A DNA stretch of 38,791 bases from Candidatus Pelethocola excrementipullorum (GCA_018714325.1 DVNN01000092.1:1-38791); one strand, 5' to 3'. Positions 16,478 through 24,131 are shown, numbered from the stretch's first letter. Notes: generated from the letters alone by a model not told the origin. Translations and numbers: made by a program.

Positions 16478-16498
16478 TTGATATCATTGTAATATCAA
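16478..16498. promoter_or_regulatory. Inverted repeat upstream of the SHMT-like gene
   Basis: TTGATAT and ATATCAA are separated by 7 bp, about 78 bp before the start codon of the minus-strand gene. A regulator-binding site is plausible, and the adjacent AraC-type response regulator is the obvious candidate. The rest of 16401-16612 shows no gene and no clear consensus promoter. Confidence 0.35.
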
Positions 16499-16612
16499 TG
16501 AAATAAACTTAATAGAAACCATTACAGCAATTTATTGAACTAAAAAGGCATTTTTGAAGGACTATCGTTGAGAATGCACAACACAGATAAGAAATGGAAG
16601 ATATATCCATTG

Positions 16613-16637
16613 AAAAAAGCCAACAAACGTTGGCTTT
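16613..16637 (-). terminator. Intrinsic terminator of the kinase/regulator operon
   Basis: On the minus strand AAAGCCAAC and GTTGGCTTT (16629-16637 with 16616-16624) pair around a 4-nt loop and run into six T. It begins a few bases after the response regulator stop codon. Confidence 0.88.
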
Positions 16638-16642
16638 CATAA

Positions 16643-17338
16643 TCATAAATCATTACTTATGTATTCTTTTGGCGTCATGCCGGTTTGCTTTTTGAAGATC
16701 TTATAAAAGTAATTTAGATTATTATACCCCACTTTTTCCGCAGCCTCTTTGATGGCCGCTCCTTTTTCTAATAGTTTCTTCGCCTGGGTGATTCTCAAAT
16801 CGTTACGATAATTCGTATAGGTGGTTCCCAGTTTATTCTTGAATAAGCGTGTGATTGAAGAAGGGGTGGTATGCATGAGTGCAGCACAATCGGCAATATC
16901 GGTTTCTTTCATATAATTCTCATGCAAATATTCCAAAACATCGTTTAAAAGCACATTATTCGTATATTTATAGCCGATGGCACGGGACAGGGCTATCTGA
17001 AATTCCTCGTATTGAATTGGCTTCAAAAGCAGATCCTTGGCCCCCAGCTGCAGCGATTTCTGAGCATATTCAAAATACGCAAAGGCAGTGATGATTATAA
17101 AGAGGATATTTCCCTTATAAATCTTTTTAAGCTTCTGCATTACTTCAAGGCCATTGAACCTGGGCATTTCTATATCTAAGAAGACAATATCGGGGCGCAG
17201 GGCCTCGATGAGGTCAAGGGTTTCCTGACCATCCCTGGCTTCACCCACTATTTCCAATGGCAATTTATATTTTTCGATATAGTACGCTATAATTTCTCCG
17301 GATGATATTTCATCATCTGCTATCAATATCCGCTTCAT
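16643..17338 (-). CDS. Response regulator with AraC-type DNA-binding domain (YesN-like)
   Basis: A 231-residue two-component regulator. The receiver domain (about residues 1-120) shows the acidic pair in ILIADDE, the phosphoacceptor Asp in DIVFLDIEMP (near 55), the Thr/Ala switch IIITAFAYFEYA and the Lys in DLLLKPI. The C-terminal AraC/HTH_18 domain (about 135-231) has two helix-turn-helix units, ending in EAAEKVGYNNLNYFYKIFKKQTGMTPKEY. It is shorter than many YesN proteins, having no large middle region. It overlaps the upstream kinase gene by 26 bp, so the two are translationally linked partners. The likely targets are the SHMT-like/symporter operon directly downstream and possibly itself. 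Confidence 0.93.
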   Translation of the reverse strand: MKRILIADDEISSGEIIAYYIEKYKLPLEIVGEARDGQETLDLIEALRPDIVFLDIEMPRFNGLEVMQKLKKIYKGNILFIIITAFAYFEYAQKSLQLGAKDLLLKPIQYEEFQIALSRAIGYKYTNNVLLNDVLEYLHENYMKETDIADCAALMHTTPSSITRLFKNKLGTTYTNYRNDLRITQAKKLLEKGAAIKEAAEKVGYNNLNYFYKIFKKQTGMTPKEYISNDL

Positions 17339-18839
17339 TGTGCCTCCTGTTAAGAGGGAGAATCAACATCACTTTTGCTCCCACATCTTCTTTTTCTACG
17401 ATGTATTTAAAGTCATTTCCATAAACTGAGTCCAGTTTTCTATATAGCATTCCGGTACCGCATCGTGCGAGAAGCATCTTTTCGGGATCATTCATTTCCA
17501 GAATCTTTTCTTCAGAAATACCACAGCCATTATCTTCGATGATAATATAAAGGCAGGTTTGTACAGAGTAACAGTGAATCCTTAAAATCATCTCATCTGA
17601 TTGCTGCTTGAATCCGTGTTTAAAACAATTTTCCACAATAGGCTGTAGACAGTTAAAGGGTATCTTCAACTTTAAGTCGGCATCCTGAATATAGCTATAG
17701 ATCTTTAGCCTCTCCTCGAACCGCAGTTTTTGTAAATATAAATAATTCTGCACATAGGCCATTTCTTCTTCCAGCGTGACGAATATGCTGTTGGTCCGCA
17801 GCGGATATCGAAGCAGTTGAGCCAGGCTCATCACCGCATGATGGGTATTTTCCGCATGCTCCCGTATGGCCATGCTGGCAATCGTGCTTAAGGTATTGAA
17901 TAAAAAGTGTTGGCTTATCTGGAGATTCAGCATCTTATCTTCGGTTAGATGGAGTGACTCTTTTAAAATCATCTCATCTTTTTGCTGGTTGGATATGATT
18001 AGTTCGCTGGAATCTATCCTTGACTGCATCTCCTCTAACAAATAGTAGTTGCAGATGATATTTGCGATCTTTTCAAAAGTGGTTAAGATGCCATTCACTG
18101 TACTTTTTGGCACCTCATAAGCACATCCGATGATATTTCGGAAACTTGGATTGCCCTCTCTGACATTTCCGCCCTTAATATAGCCTAATATTTTGTTCTC
18201 GTATACCACGGGTACAGAATAAATTGATAAGCCAAAGGGACAGATAAATGCAGTGTTTGAAAAATAATCTGCATGGTATGTATAAGCCTCACAGGTGATT
18301 CCCTTTTGGAGACATTTCTCCTGACAAAAATCTGGGTACTGAGCATTCTCATAGATCAGCCTGTTGTCACAATCGAAAAATGCAATGGGCATCCTCAATT
18401 GTGTAATTGCATTTTCCACGGTCTGATTGACTGCTTTTTCGTATAAGATGGAGTCACCGTTTTCATTAATATAATCCCTTTTATCTTTGTTTTTAAAATT
18501 GTAATTGTCTTCCAGGGACAGGATGCTTGATATGGGAATCGAGATTAAAAGCTTGATGAGGGGATCCCGGTTACTCTCATTGATCGTCTCGTGGATACAA
18601 CCCGCAGGGATATAGTATATATTGCCTGTTATAATCTGTTCTTCTTTATCGCCGACCCGCTGCCTGCCTTTACCGCTGATGATATACATGATTTGTTCAT
18701 CGCCGTAATGGATGTGCTTTGACTGGAAGGCATTGGGATACATGATGCTGATTCCAACGGAAAGTGCGGCCTGCATCCCATCCGTTGGTTCATAAACCCA
18801 ATCAATCATTCCCCACTCCAGATATTGCTTATTACTCAT
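17313..18839 (-). CDS. Soluble sensor histidine kinase with cupin and PocR sensory domains
   Basis: About 508 residues with no membrane segment, so a cytoplasmic sensor. Three parts: a cupin domain (about residues 20-105; HIHYGDEQIMYIISGKGRQRV, then PAGCIHE, providing His/Glu metal ligands), a PocR-like ligand-binding domain (about 135-275; FCQEKC, CEAYTYHADYF, FICPFGLSIYSVPVV, then GYIKGG), and a LytS/YesM-type kinase core with phosphoacceptor His in SQHFLFNTLS (near 308), then PIVENCFKHG and DNGCGIS ATP-binding motifs. The second in-frame ATG (18839) is preferred to 18860 because GGAG lies 6 bases before it. YesM kinases usually have membrane-bound extracellular sensors; this one would read an internal small molecule. 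Coupled to its response regulator by overlap. Confidence 0.88.
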   Translation of the reverse strand: MSNKQYLEWGMIDWVYEPTDGMQAALSVGISIMYPNAFQSKHIHYGDEQIMYIISGKGRQRVGDKEEQIITGNIYYIPAGCIHETINESNRDPLIKLLISIPISSILSLEDNYNFKNKDKRDYINENGDSILYEKAVNQTVENAITQLRMPIAFFDCDNRLIYENAQYPDFCQEKCLQKGITCEAYTYHADYFSNTAFICPFGLSIYSVPVVYENKILGYIKGGNVREGNPSFRNIIGCAYEVPKSTVNGILTTFEKIANIICNYYLLEEMQSRIDSSELIISNQQKDEMILKESLHLTEDKMLNLQISQHFLFNTLSTIASMAIREHAENTHHAVMSLAQLLRYPLRTNSIFVTLEEEMAYVQNYLYLQKLRFEERLKIYSYIQDADLKLKIPFNCLQPIVENCFKHGFKQQSDEMILRIHCYSVQTCLYIIIEDNGCGISEEKILEMNDPEKMLLARCGTGMLYRKLDSVYGNDFKYIVEKEDVGAKVMLILPLNRRHNEADIDSR

Positions 18840-18892
18840 AACCTTCTCCAATTTTTTCATAAGTTAATAATCTTTGAGTTGCCGTTTGATTT

Positions 18893-18901
18893 ATTATACC
18901 A
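18893..18901 (-). promoter_or_regulatory. Extended -10 promoter of the kinase/regulator operon
   Basis: On the minus strand TGGTATAAT: a consensus -10 with a TGN extension. No good -35 is seen 16-18 bp upstream, consistent with an extended -10 promoter. It lies about 55 bp before the preferred start codon. Confidence 0.55.
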
Positions 18902-18946
18902 TGGGTGTGGACAGGAACATATAGGTAAAAATTGCGAACAATATAA

Positions 18947-18974
18947 TTAGCCAGGCTTTGGTAAGCCTGGCTAA
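18947..18974 (-). terminator. Hairpin terminator after the hydGF operon
   Basis: TTAGCCAGGCTT and AAGCCTGGCTAA make a 12-bp perfect stem with a 4-nt loop, followed on the minus strand by TTATATTGTT. The T run is interrupted, so termination may be partial and could let transcription reach the kinase gene. Confidence 0.65.
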
Positions 18975-19001
18975 CTGTTTTAAATACTGATATAAAAAAA
19001 C

Positions 19002-19253
19002 TCATGAGTTTGATTTGGAATAAGTAGTCTTAGCAGTTACGCCTTTTAGACGGCCAATTTTTCCGGTCATGGCGCTTATGACATCCTGAGGTGCATCCAT
19101 TGCGATACTGATGATAGAGATGCCGCGCTCACGGTGAGGGATACCCATTCTGCCGATGATATACTGGCTGTATTCGTGCAACAAGTCATTTAGAAGGTTC
19201 ACGGAGTCGGGATCCTCCACAATGATTGCTGCGATTGCCACTCTTGTCTCCAT
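19002..19253 (-). CDS. TM1266-family putative regulator of the iron-only hydrogenase system
   Basis: A small 83-residue protein with an ACT-like alternating beta-alpha pattern: TRVAIAAIIVEDPDSVNLLNDLLHEYSQYIIGRMGIPHRERGISIISIAMDAP and a final IGRLKGVTAKTTYSK. This is the pattern of the TM1266 family (named after a Thermotoga protein), resembling the NikR C-terminal fold and regularly found beside hydrogenase maturation genes. A regulatory or ligand-sensing role is assumed in the family; there is no DNA-binding domain here. AAGGAGGA precedes the start. Last gene of the hydG-hydF operon. Confidence 0.85.
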   Translation of the reverse strand: METRVAIAAIIVEDPDSVNLLNDLLHEYSQYIIGRMGIPHRERGISIISIAMDAPQDVISAMTGKIGRLKGVTAKTTYSKSNS

Positions 19254-19273
19254 AAGAATCCTCCTTTTCTTAG

Positions 19274-20470
19274 TCAGTTCTCAAGTTCCGCCAATAGATG
19301 AGGGAAAATCCCCAGACTTCTCTTTAGAATCCCTTTCATATAGGCAATTGTAATTCCATAATTGGTAAATGGTATGTTGCTGTCCACCGCACATCTCATC
19401 CGGTATTGCACCTCGCGTTCGTTGAGCATGCAGCCCCCGCAGTGGATGATCAAGGAATAGCCACTTAAATCTTCCGGATATTCGGTGCCGGAGGTGGTTT
19501 CTATGTTCAAATCTTTTCCTGTATACTGACGTAGCCAGCGTGGGATTTTTACTGTGCCGATATCATCGCATTGGCGATGATGGGTACAGCCCTCGGCAAT
19601 CAATACGGTATCTCCATCTTTAAGCTGTTCTATGGCATGGACACCCTGTACGGCGGTATCCAGGAAGCCTTTATAGCGGGCCATGAGGATGGAAAATGAG
19701 GTCAATGGAATATCCTCGGGTGTATCCGCGGAGACACCAGGGAATACCTGACTGTCTGTGATTACGAGAGCGGGGTTTTGTCCCAGGTTTTCCAGTGTGT
19801 TTTTTAGCTCGTTTTCCTTAACAACAATGGATACGGCGTCCGCTTCCAGGATATCCCGGATGGTCTGCTGCTGAGGCAGGATCAGCCGGCCTTTCGGGGC
19901 AGCGGAGTCGATGGGGACGACCAGGACTACGAAATCAGAAGGCTGGATAAGATCCCCTACGATACGGTGTTTGCCGTCATCGGAGGATACCATGGTCCCT
20001 ATTTTCTCTTTCAGTTCCCATATTCCTTGTCCTGTCCGGGCACTTACTAAGAAGGAACCATCGGGAACAGAGATATTTTCGTCGGCTTTATTGTAGACTT
20101 CCAGATAGGGAATCTCCTTCTTTTGGATCAGATCAAGAAGTTCTTGATCCGAAGTAGTTTTCCCGCTGGCTCCATCGATGACCAGGATGGCAATATCTGT
20201 CTTATTTAATACTTGTTTCGTTTTTTTGATTCGTAGTTCACCCAGAGCACCTAAATCATCAAATCCCGGAGTGTCGATGATCATGACAGGCCCCAGGGGA
20301 AGCAGCTCCATGGACTTATAGACAGGGTCGGTGGTGGTTCCTTTTGTATCGGATACCACGGCCAGATCCTGGCCGGTTACAGCATTGACCAAACTGGATT
20401 TCCCTGCATTTCGCTGGCCAAAGAAGCCTATATGAATCCGGTTTGCAGAAGGTGTATTATTTAATCCCAT
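19274..20470 (-). CDS. hydF: [FeFe] hydrogenase H-cluster maturation GTPase
   Basis: The scaffold on which the two-iron part of the H-cluster is assembled before transfer to HydA. 398 residues, the normal length. The N-terminal Era-like GTPase domain has G1 GQRNAGKSS (near 14-22), G3 DTPGFDDLG and G4 NKAD. The C-terminal cluster-binding domain has the HydF pattern CTH near residue 295 and HCGGC near 347, matching the known CxH...HCxxC. It follows hydG after only 9 bp, so the two are cotranscribed. The third maturase HydE and the hydrogenase are not in this window. Confidence 0.96.
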   Translation of the reverse strand: MGLNNTPSANRIHIGFFGQRNAGKSSLVNAVTGQDLAVVSDTKGTTTDPVYKSMELLPLGPVMIIDTPGFDDLGALGELRIKKTKQVLNKTDIAILVIDGASGKTTSDQELLDLIQKKEIPYLEVYNKADENISVPDGSFLVSARTGQGIWELKEKIGTMVSSDDGKHRIVGDLIQPSDFVVLVVPIDSAAPKGRLILPQQQTIRDILEADAVSIVVKENELKNTLENLGQNPALVITDSQVFPGVSADTPEDIPLTSFSILMARYKGFLDTAVQGVHAIEQLKDGDTVLIAEGCTHHRQCDDIGTVKIPRWLRQYTGKDLNIETTSGTEYPEDLSGYSLIIHCGGCMLNEREVQYRMRCAVDSNIPFTNYGITIAYMKGILKRSLGIFPHLLAELEN

Positions 20471-20479
20471 GGCAGCACC

Positions 20480-21925
20480 TCAAAAGCGGAAATCCCGGAT
20501 GCCCTGTTCAATCTTCTCCAGGTGATCCTTACAGACTTCTCTTACTTTTTCCTTTGGAATGTTCTCAAGTTCCGCCTGAATCAATGCTTCGCCCACTGCC
20601 TTTGTCTCCGGTCCGGCATAGTCCATCAGGTATTCTTTTAAGGTCATAAGAGCATTGGGGTGGCAGCAGTTTTGTATCTGTCCGGATTTGCACAGTGACA
20701 TAAATCGGTCTCCGGTTCGGCCTTCCCGATAACAGGCGGTACAAAAAGAGGGGATATAGCCCAGATCCATCAGCCAGTGCACCACCTCGTCCAGGGTACG
20801 CTGGTCAGACACATCAAACTGTTCTGTGTCGGTTGGCCGTTCTTCTTCGGCATAACCGCCCACCGTGGTACGGGATCCTCCGCTGACCTGAGAAACTCCC
20901 AGACGGATTACCTTTTCTCGCACATCCTGGCTTTCTCTTGTGGAGATAATCATGCCGGTATAGGGAACCGCTATACGGATCAGGGCGCAGATTTTGGCGA
21001 AAACCTCATCGCTGATGCCGTTGTCAAATGCCGTAGGATCGATATCATCCGCCTTTTTGATTCGGGGAACGCTGATCGTATGGGGTCCTACGCCGTGCAC
21101 GGATTCCAGGTGTTCCGCGTGCATCAAAAGTCCTGCAAATTCATAGCGATATAGTTCCAGGCCGAAGAGGACGCCCAGTCCCACATCGTCAATACCGCCT
21201 TCCATCGCCCGGTCCATTGCCTCGGTGTGGTAATTATAGTTGTGTTTGGGGCCTGTGGGATGGAGTTTCAGATAACTTTCCTTATGATAAGTCTCCTGAA
21301 ACAGTATGTAGGTCCCGATGCCTGCATCCTTTAGTTTACGGTAATTTTCCACCGTGGTGGCAGCGATGTTTACATTGACCCGGCGGATGGCTCCATTCTT
21401 ATGTTTGATGGAATACATGGTGTCGATGCACTCCAGCACATATTCGATGGGGCACATATTGGGGTCCTCACCGGTTTCGATTGCCAGACGTTTGTGTCCC
21501 AGATCCTGGAGGGCGATCACCTCTTTGGCAACCTCTTCCTGGGTCAGTTTCTTACGGGGAATATGCTTGTTTTTTTGATGATAAGGGCAGTAAACACATC
21601 CGTTTACACAATAGTTGGAGAGATAAAGGGGCGCAAAAATCACGATACGATTGCCATAAAACGCCTTCTTGATCTCCTCCGCAAGGTCATACATATCCTG
21701 AATTTTCTCGGGGTTTTCACAGGCCAGCAGCACCGATGCCTCCCGGTGTGTCAGGCCGGTACAGAAGGTTCCTTTGTCGGTTACCCGGGGGCGTGCCTTA
21801 TCCAGGATACTGTCGATCAATGCGAGATTGTCCTTGTTTTCCTCGGCATATTTAAGGGTTTCCAGGATTTCTTCGTGGTTGATGAATTCATCAGCGCACA
21901 GGGATTTGGGATCATACTTGTACAT
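20480..21925 (-). CDS. hydG: [FeFe] hydrogenase maturase, radical SAM tyrosine lyase
   Basis: Cleaves tyrosine to p-cresol and supplies the CO and CN ligands of the H-cluster as an iron complex. 481 residues, full length. Radical SAM cluster motif CVNGCVYCPY near residue 110 (CX3CX2C), the (beta/alpha)8 barrel, and the C-terminal auxiliary cluster CTACYREG...CCHPNA (CX2C and a later Cys), which distinguishes HydG from ThiH. The ribosome binding site on the minus strand is AAGGAAA-like, somewhat weak. The gene is preceded by a long structured leader with a terminator (22041-22197) and a consensus promoter, so expression is probably controlled after initiation. Confidence 0.96.
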   Translation of the reverse strand: MYKYDPKSLCADEFINHEEILETLKYAEENKDNLALIDSILDKARPRVTDKGTFCTGLTHREASVLLACENPEKIQDMYDLAEEIKKAFYGNRIVIFAPLYLSNYCVNGCVYCPYHQKNKHIPRKKLTQEEVAKEVIALQDLGHKRLAIETGEDPNMCPIEYVLECIDTMYSIKHKNGAIRRVNVNIAATTVENYRKLKDAGIGTYILFQETYHKESYLKLHPTGPKHNYNYHTEAMDRAMEGGIDDVGLGVLFGLELYRYEFAGLLMHAEHLESVHGVGPHTISVPRIKKADDIDPTAFDNGISDEVFAKICALIRIAVPYTGMIISTRESQDVREKVIRLGVSQVSGGSRTTVGGYAEEERPTDTEQFDVSDQRTLDEVVHWLMDLGYIPSFCTACYREGRTGDRFMSLCKSGQIQNCCHPNALMTLKEYLMDYAGPETKAVGEALIQAELENIPKEKVREVCKDHLEKIEQGIRDFRF

Positions 21926-22040
21926 AATAATTTTTCCTTTCTTTCGGGTCAGTTTCCTCTTTCCCGTTAGTTTTATCTCAATGGGAGAATGACCTCCCCA
22001 TTGGGGTCAAATGAAAGACTACAATCTATTGATCCTCCTA

Positions 22041-22197
22041 GGAAGACAAAAAATGCCCCATGCCGTAAGGCATAGAGCATAAAAGTACCCATTAAGTACA
22101 TGCAGTTTGCATCTTACGGCTCAGATTTTTCTTTGCCATCAGAGATCATTATAATTGCTGTTTGCGGTAGGAAAAAACCATCCACGCACATGCTGTT
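22041..22197 (-). promoter_or_regulatory. Candidate riboswitch/attenuator in the hydG leader
   Basis: Transcribed leader of about 155 nt before the terminator's end. On the minus strand GCCGTAAG (22113-22120) is exactly complementary to CTTACGGC (22062-22069), and that second segment forms the loop and right arm start of an intrinsic terminator (22048-22080). The two pairings exclude each other. Between them are two small hairpins, ATGCA/TGCAT (22100-22112) and GTAC/GTAC (22085-22099), making a multi-branched antiterminator. Further upstream is a hairpin with a U-rich loop (about 22164-22186). I do not recognise the aptamer as a known class. Confidence 0.6.
22048..22080 (-). terminator. Intrinsic terminator within the hydG leader
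   Basis: On the minus strand ATGCTCTATGCC and GGCATGGGGCAT pair across a TTAC loop with two G-U pairs, followed by TTTTT. It ends about 120 bp before the hydG start codon, so it must be bypassed for hydG expression. Confidence 0.82.
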
Positions 22198-22203
22198 ATT
22201 CTC

Positions 22204-22232
22204 ATTATATTTGTGGGATACTTGAATGTCAA
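22204..22232 (-). promoter_or_regulatory. Consensus promoter of the hydG-hydF operon
   Basis: On the minus strand TTGACA, exactly 17 bp, TATAAT: a perfect match at both hexamers. Such a strong promoter suits control by attenuation downstream. Confidence 0.85.
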
Positions 22233-22255
22233 GAAACATTGATCATACATTATTA

Positions 22256-22308
22256 TTGACATATGCCGATAATGGGCGTAAAATAATAAATGACATATGT
22301 CGATAATG
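22256..22308 (+). promoter_or_regulatory. Promoter and repeated operator of the DUF134-nifX operon
   Basis: TTGACA (22256-22261), 17 bp, TAAAAT (22279-22284). An 18-bp direct repeat TGACATATGYCGATAATG occurs at 22257-22274, over the -35 box, and at 22291-22308, over the predicted start of transcription. The second copy contains the palindrome GACATATGTC. The placement fits a repressor bound at both sites; the DUF134 product is a candidate. The divergent hydG -35 box lies only 24 bp away. Confidence 0.6.
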
Positions 22309-22323
22309 TTTGGAGGTGATTCC

Positions 22324-22710
22324 ATGGCACGACCAAGGAAGCGTCGCAGGGTCTGTATGATGCCGAGTTGTACCAGATTTGGTCCGGATGTTGGACAGAC
22401 GGATAAAACAATTAGAATGACGGTTGATGAATATGAAACTATTCGTTTGATCGATCTGGAGGGGTTGACTCAGGAACAATGTGCCGACCAGATGGATGTC
22501 GCTCGGACAACTGCCCAGGCAATTTATGCAAGCGCAAGAAAAAAGCTGGCTGAGTGTCTCGTTGGTAGTTGCGCGCTAGTCATTGAAGGCGGTGAATATC
22601 GTCTTTGTGAACAGCTGGATGGTGGCTGTAGCTGTGGTTGTTGCCGTAAACACCGGGATAGGCAATGGTTAGATAGGAGGGAATCAAATGAAGATTGCAG
22701 TAACGTATGA
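22324..22710 (+). CDS. DUF134 (UPF0251) family DNA-binding protein
   Basis: A 128-residue protein of the UPF0251/DUF134 family, which carries a sigma-70 region 4-like helix-turn-helix. Visible: basic start MARPRKRRRV, Cys pair CMMPSC, the family motif MTVDEYETIRLIDLEGLTQEQCADQMDVARTTAQ containing the recognition helices (about residues 38-72), and a Cys-rich tail GGCSCGCC that could bind metal or an Fe-S cluster. ATG at 22324 is chosen because GGAGGTGA sits just before it. It overlaps the following nifX-like gene by 23 bp. The family often accompanies NifX/NifB-like proteins, and here also stands divergent to hydrogenase maturases, which suggests iron- or redox-linked control. Confidence 0.9.
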   Translation: MARPRKRRRVCMMPSCTRFGPDVGQTDKTIRMTVDEYETIRLIDLEGLTQEQCADQMDVARTTAQAIYASARKKLAECLVGSCALVIEGGEYRLCEQLDGGCSCGCCRKHRDRQWLDRRESNEDCSNV

Positions 22711-23086
22711 AGATGGTAATGTATTTCAGCATTTTGGACATTCAGAGTATTTTAAGGTTTATGATGTGGAAGATGGGAAAGTAACCGCAGGAACCACGAT
22801 TAGTACGGATGGGAGCGGACATGGAGCTCTGGTTGATATCCTGAAAAAATACGAGGTGGATACACTGATCTGCGGCGGTATTGGAGACGGTGCCAAAAAA
22901 GGATTGGCAGAAGCAGGGATTAGGATCTATGGCGGAGTCAGCGGAGATGCAGATCAGGCTGTGGAGAATCTGCTCTCTGAGAAGCTAAATTATGATCCTA
23001 ATGTAAAGTGTAATCATCATGGGGAGCACGAGCACCATGAGGGTTCCTGCGGAGGACATGGCGGAGGCTGTGGCCATCATCATTAA
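22688..23086 (+). CDS. NifX/NifB-type dinitrogenase iron-molybdenum cofactor domain protein
   Basis: A 132-residue protein with the NifX/VnfX/NafY fold: MKIAVTYEDGNVFQHFGHSEYFKVYDVEDG at the start and CGGIGDGAKKGLAEAGIRIYGG in the middle. Family members carry iron-sulfur or iron-molybdenum cofactors. After about residue 108 comes a tail very rich in His, Gly and Cys (HHGEHEHHEGSCGGHGGGCGHHH), a likely metal-binding appendage. No nitrogenase genes are seen, so nitrogen fixation is not implied; such proteins are common in anaerobes without nitrogenase. Given the divergent hydG, a role in iron or Fe-S handling for hydrogenase is an inference only. Confidence 0.9.
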   Translation: MKIAVTYEDGNVFQHFGHSEYFKVYDVEDGKVTAGTTISTDGSGHGALVDILKKYEVDTLICGGIGDGAKKGLAEAGIRIYGGVSGDADQAVENLLSEKLNYDPNVKCNHHGEHEHHEGSCGGHGGGCGHHH

Positions 23087-23150
23087 CAGGAACGGGCAGA
23101 TCGCGGTTATGGCTGATAATAAAAGGAATTAATACAAGAATCTAGAGAAA

Positions 23151-23200
23151 AGAGTGGGGACCATGATTCATCTAATTGTGGTTTACCACTCTTTTTTTTT
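23151..23200 (+). terminator. Intrinsic terminator of the DUF134-nifX operon
   Basis: AGAGTGG (23151-23157) pairs with CCACTCT (23186-23192), with inner ACCA/TGGT pairing, followed by a run of nine T. Confidence 0.85.
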
Positions 23201-23246
23201 ATGCTATACTTAAGTTTATCAGATAAAAAGTTGAGGCGTGAAAAAA

Positions 23247-24038
23247 ATGACGATAGATAATACATTTATGATTAAGAAAATGCAGAAACTAGAAGAGATG
23301 TTAGTTGTCTTTTCTCAGTTTACCAGAATGCCATTTGTGGAATGCGATGAGGAGACTTTTGATGATCAGGTTCATATCTTTGCGGATGAGCAGAATCTTC
23401 AAGAGTTTGTGAAGTCTTACATGGAAAAGAAAGTTCTGCTTGGAGGGGTAAAGGTTCTTAAGAATCAGATGAAAGGATTTTACACTTCTTTATTCTCCAT
23501 GGGGGTCAATGCGGTGATGTTCCATGAGGGAGATTCTGTGACCAGAGTCCAGCTGGAAGAGTTGGAGAAGAAGCCGAATATGGAGGCGCTTTCCAAAGAG
23601 AAGATTCCGGTTATCAATCCTCCCCTGCAGCTGAGCGCGGTTTATTTTATACAGGAGCTGCGTCGTCCGGTGGAGCATGATATGAAGCAATTGCATGAAC
23701 TGGAAGAGGAAATGATTGCTAACTTTGCCAAATCCAGATTTATCATAGGTATGGAAGTTGCCAAGGAGGAAGGGAGCTCGGAGGAAAAAGTCCGCATTCC
23801 TTATGTGAAAGATAAGGAGGGCAATGTTTTTCAGCCGGTATTTACTGACTTTGCGGAATTCCAGAAGCATTATAAGCAGAATGCGGCCAAGATGAAGATG
23901 GCGCCCCTCACCATGGCCCAATTACCGAAGTATCTGGTGAAGGAATCCAAGGGATTTGTGATGAACCCTTCCGGATTTAACCTACAGCTGTCGAAAGAAC
24001 AGATAGAAATTATTGTAAAAGCATTCCCGGAGGCCTGA
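23247..24038 (+). CDS. SseB domain-containing protein
   Basis: A 263-residue soluble protein. The C-terminal half (about 155-260) carries the SseB-type pattern IPYVKDKEGNVFQPVFTDFAEFQKHYKQ and, near the end, GFVMNPSGFNLQLSKEQ; the N-terminal half has a related but weaker layout. In Enterobacteria SseB homologues have debated roles; in Firmicutes the family is uncharacterised. ATG at 23247 is preferred over GTG at 23238, which is almost touching the GAGG Shine-Dalgarno. It is followed by a hairpin terminator, so probably monocistronic. No membrane segments. Confidence 0.75.
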   Translation: MTIDNTFMIKKMQKLEEMLVVFSQFTRMPFVECDEETFDDQVHIFADEQNLQEFVKSYMEKKVLLGGVKVLKNQMKGFYTSLFSMGVNAVMFHEGDSVTRVQLEELEKKPNMEALSKEKIPVINPPLQLSAVYFIQELRRPVEHDMKQLHELEEEMIANFAKSRFIIGMEVAKEEGSSEEKVRIPYVKDKEGNVFQPVFTDFAEFQKHYKQNAAKMKMAPLTMAQLPKYLVKESKGFVMNPSGFNLQLSKEQIEIIVKAFPEA

Positions 24039-24076
24039 GGCGGATGAAAAGATCCAGCCAGCCGGGTGGAGACGCA

Positions 24077-24103
24077 AGAGCCGCATCCAGGTGCGGCTCT
24101 TTT
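24077..24103 (+). terminator. Intrinsic terminator after the SseB-domain gene
   Basis: AGAGCCGCA (24077-24085) pairs with TGCGGCTCT (24092-24100), loop TCCAGG, then TTT. It ends about 29 bp before the M16 peptidase start codon. Confidence 0.85.
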
Positions 24104-24131
24104 CGAAGAAAGCAAAAAGGAGGTCTTCTTT

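Noticed and set aside
22688-23086. Evidence for nitrogen fixation from nifJ and a NifX-like gene
   Set aside because: No nitrogenase or nifB-E-N genes are seen; both proteins are widespread in non-fixing anaerobes.
24066-24131. Extended N-terminus of the M16 peptidase
   Set aside because: It would start upstream of the 24077-24103 terminator; AAGGAGG before 24132 gives the better start.
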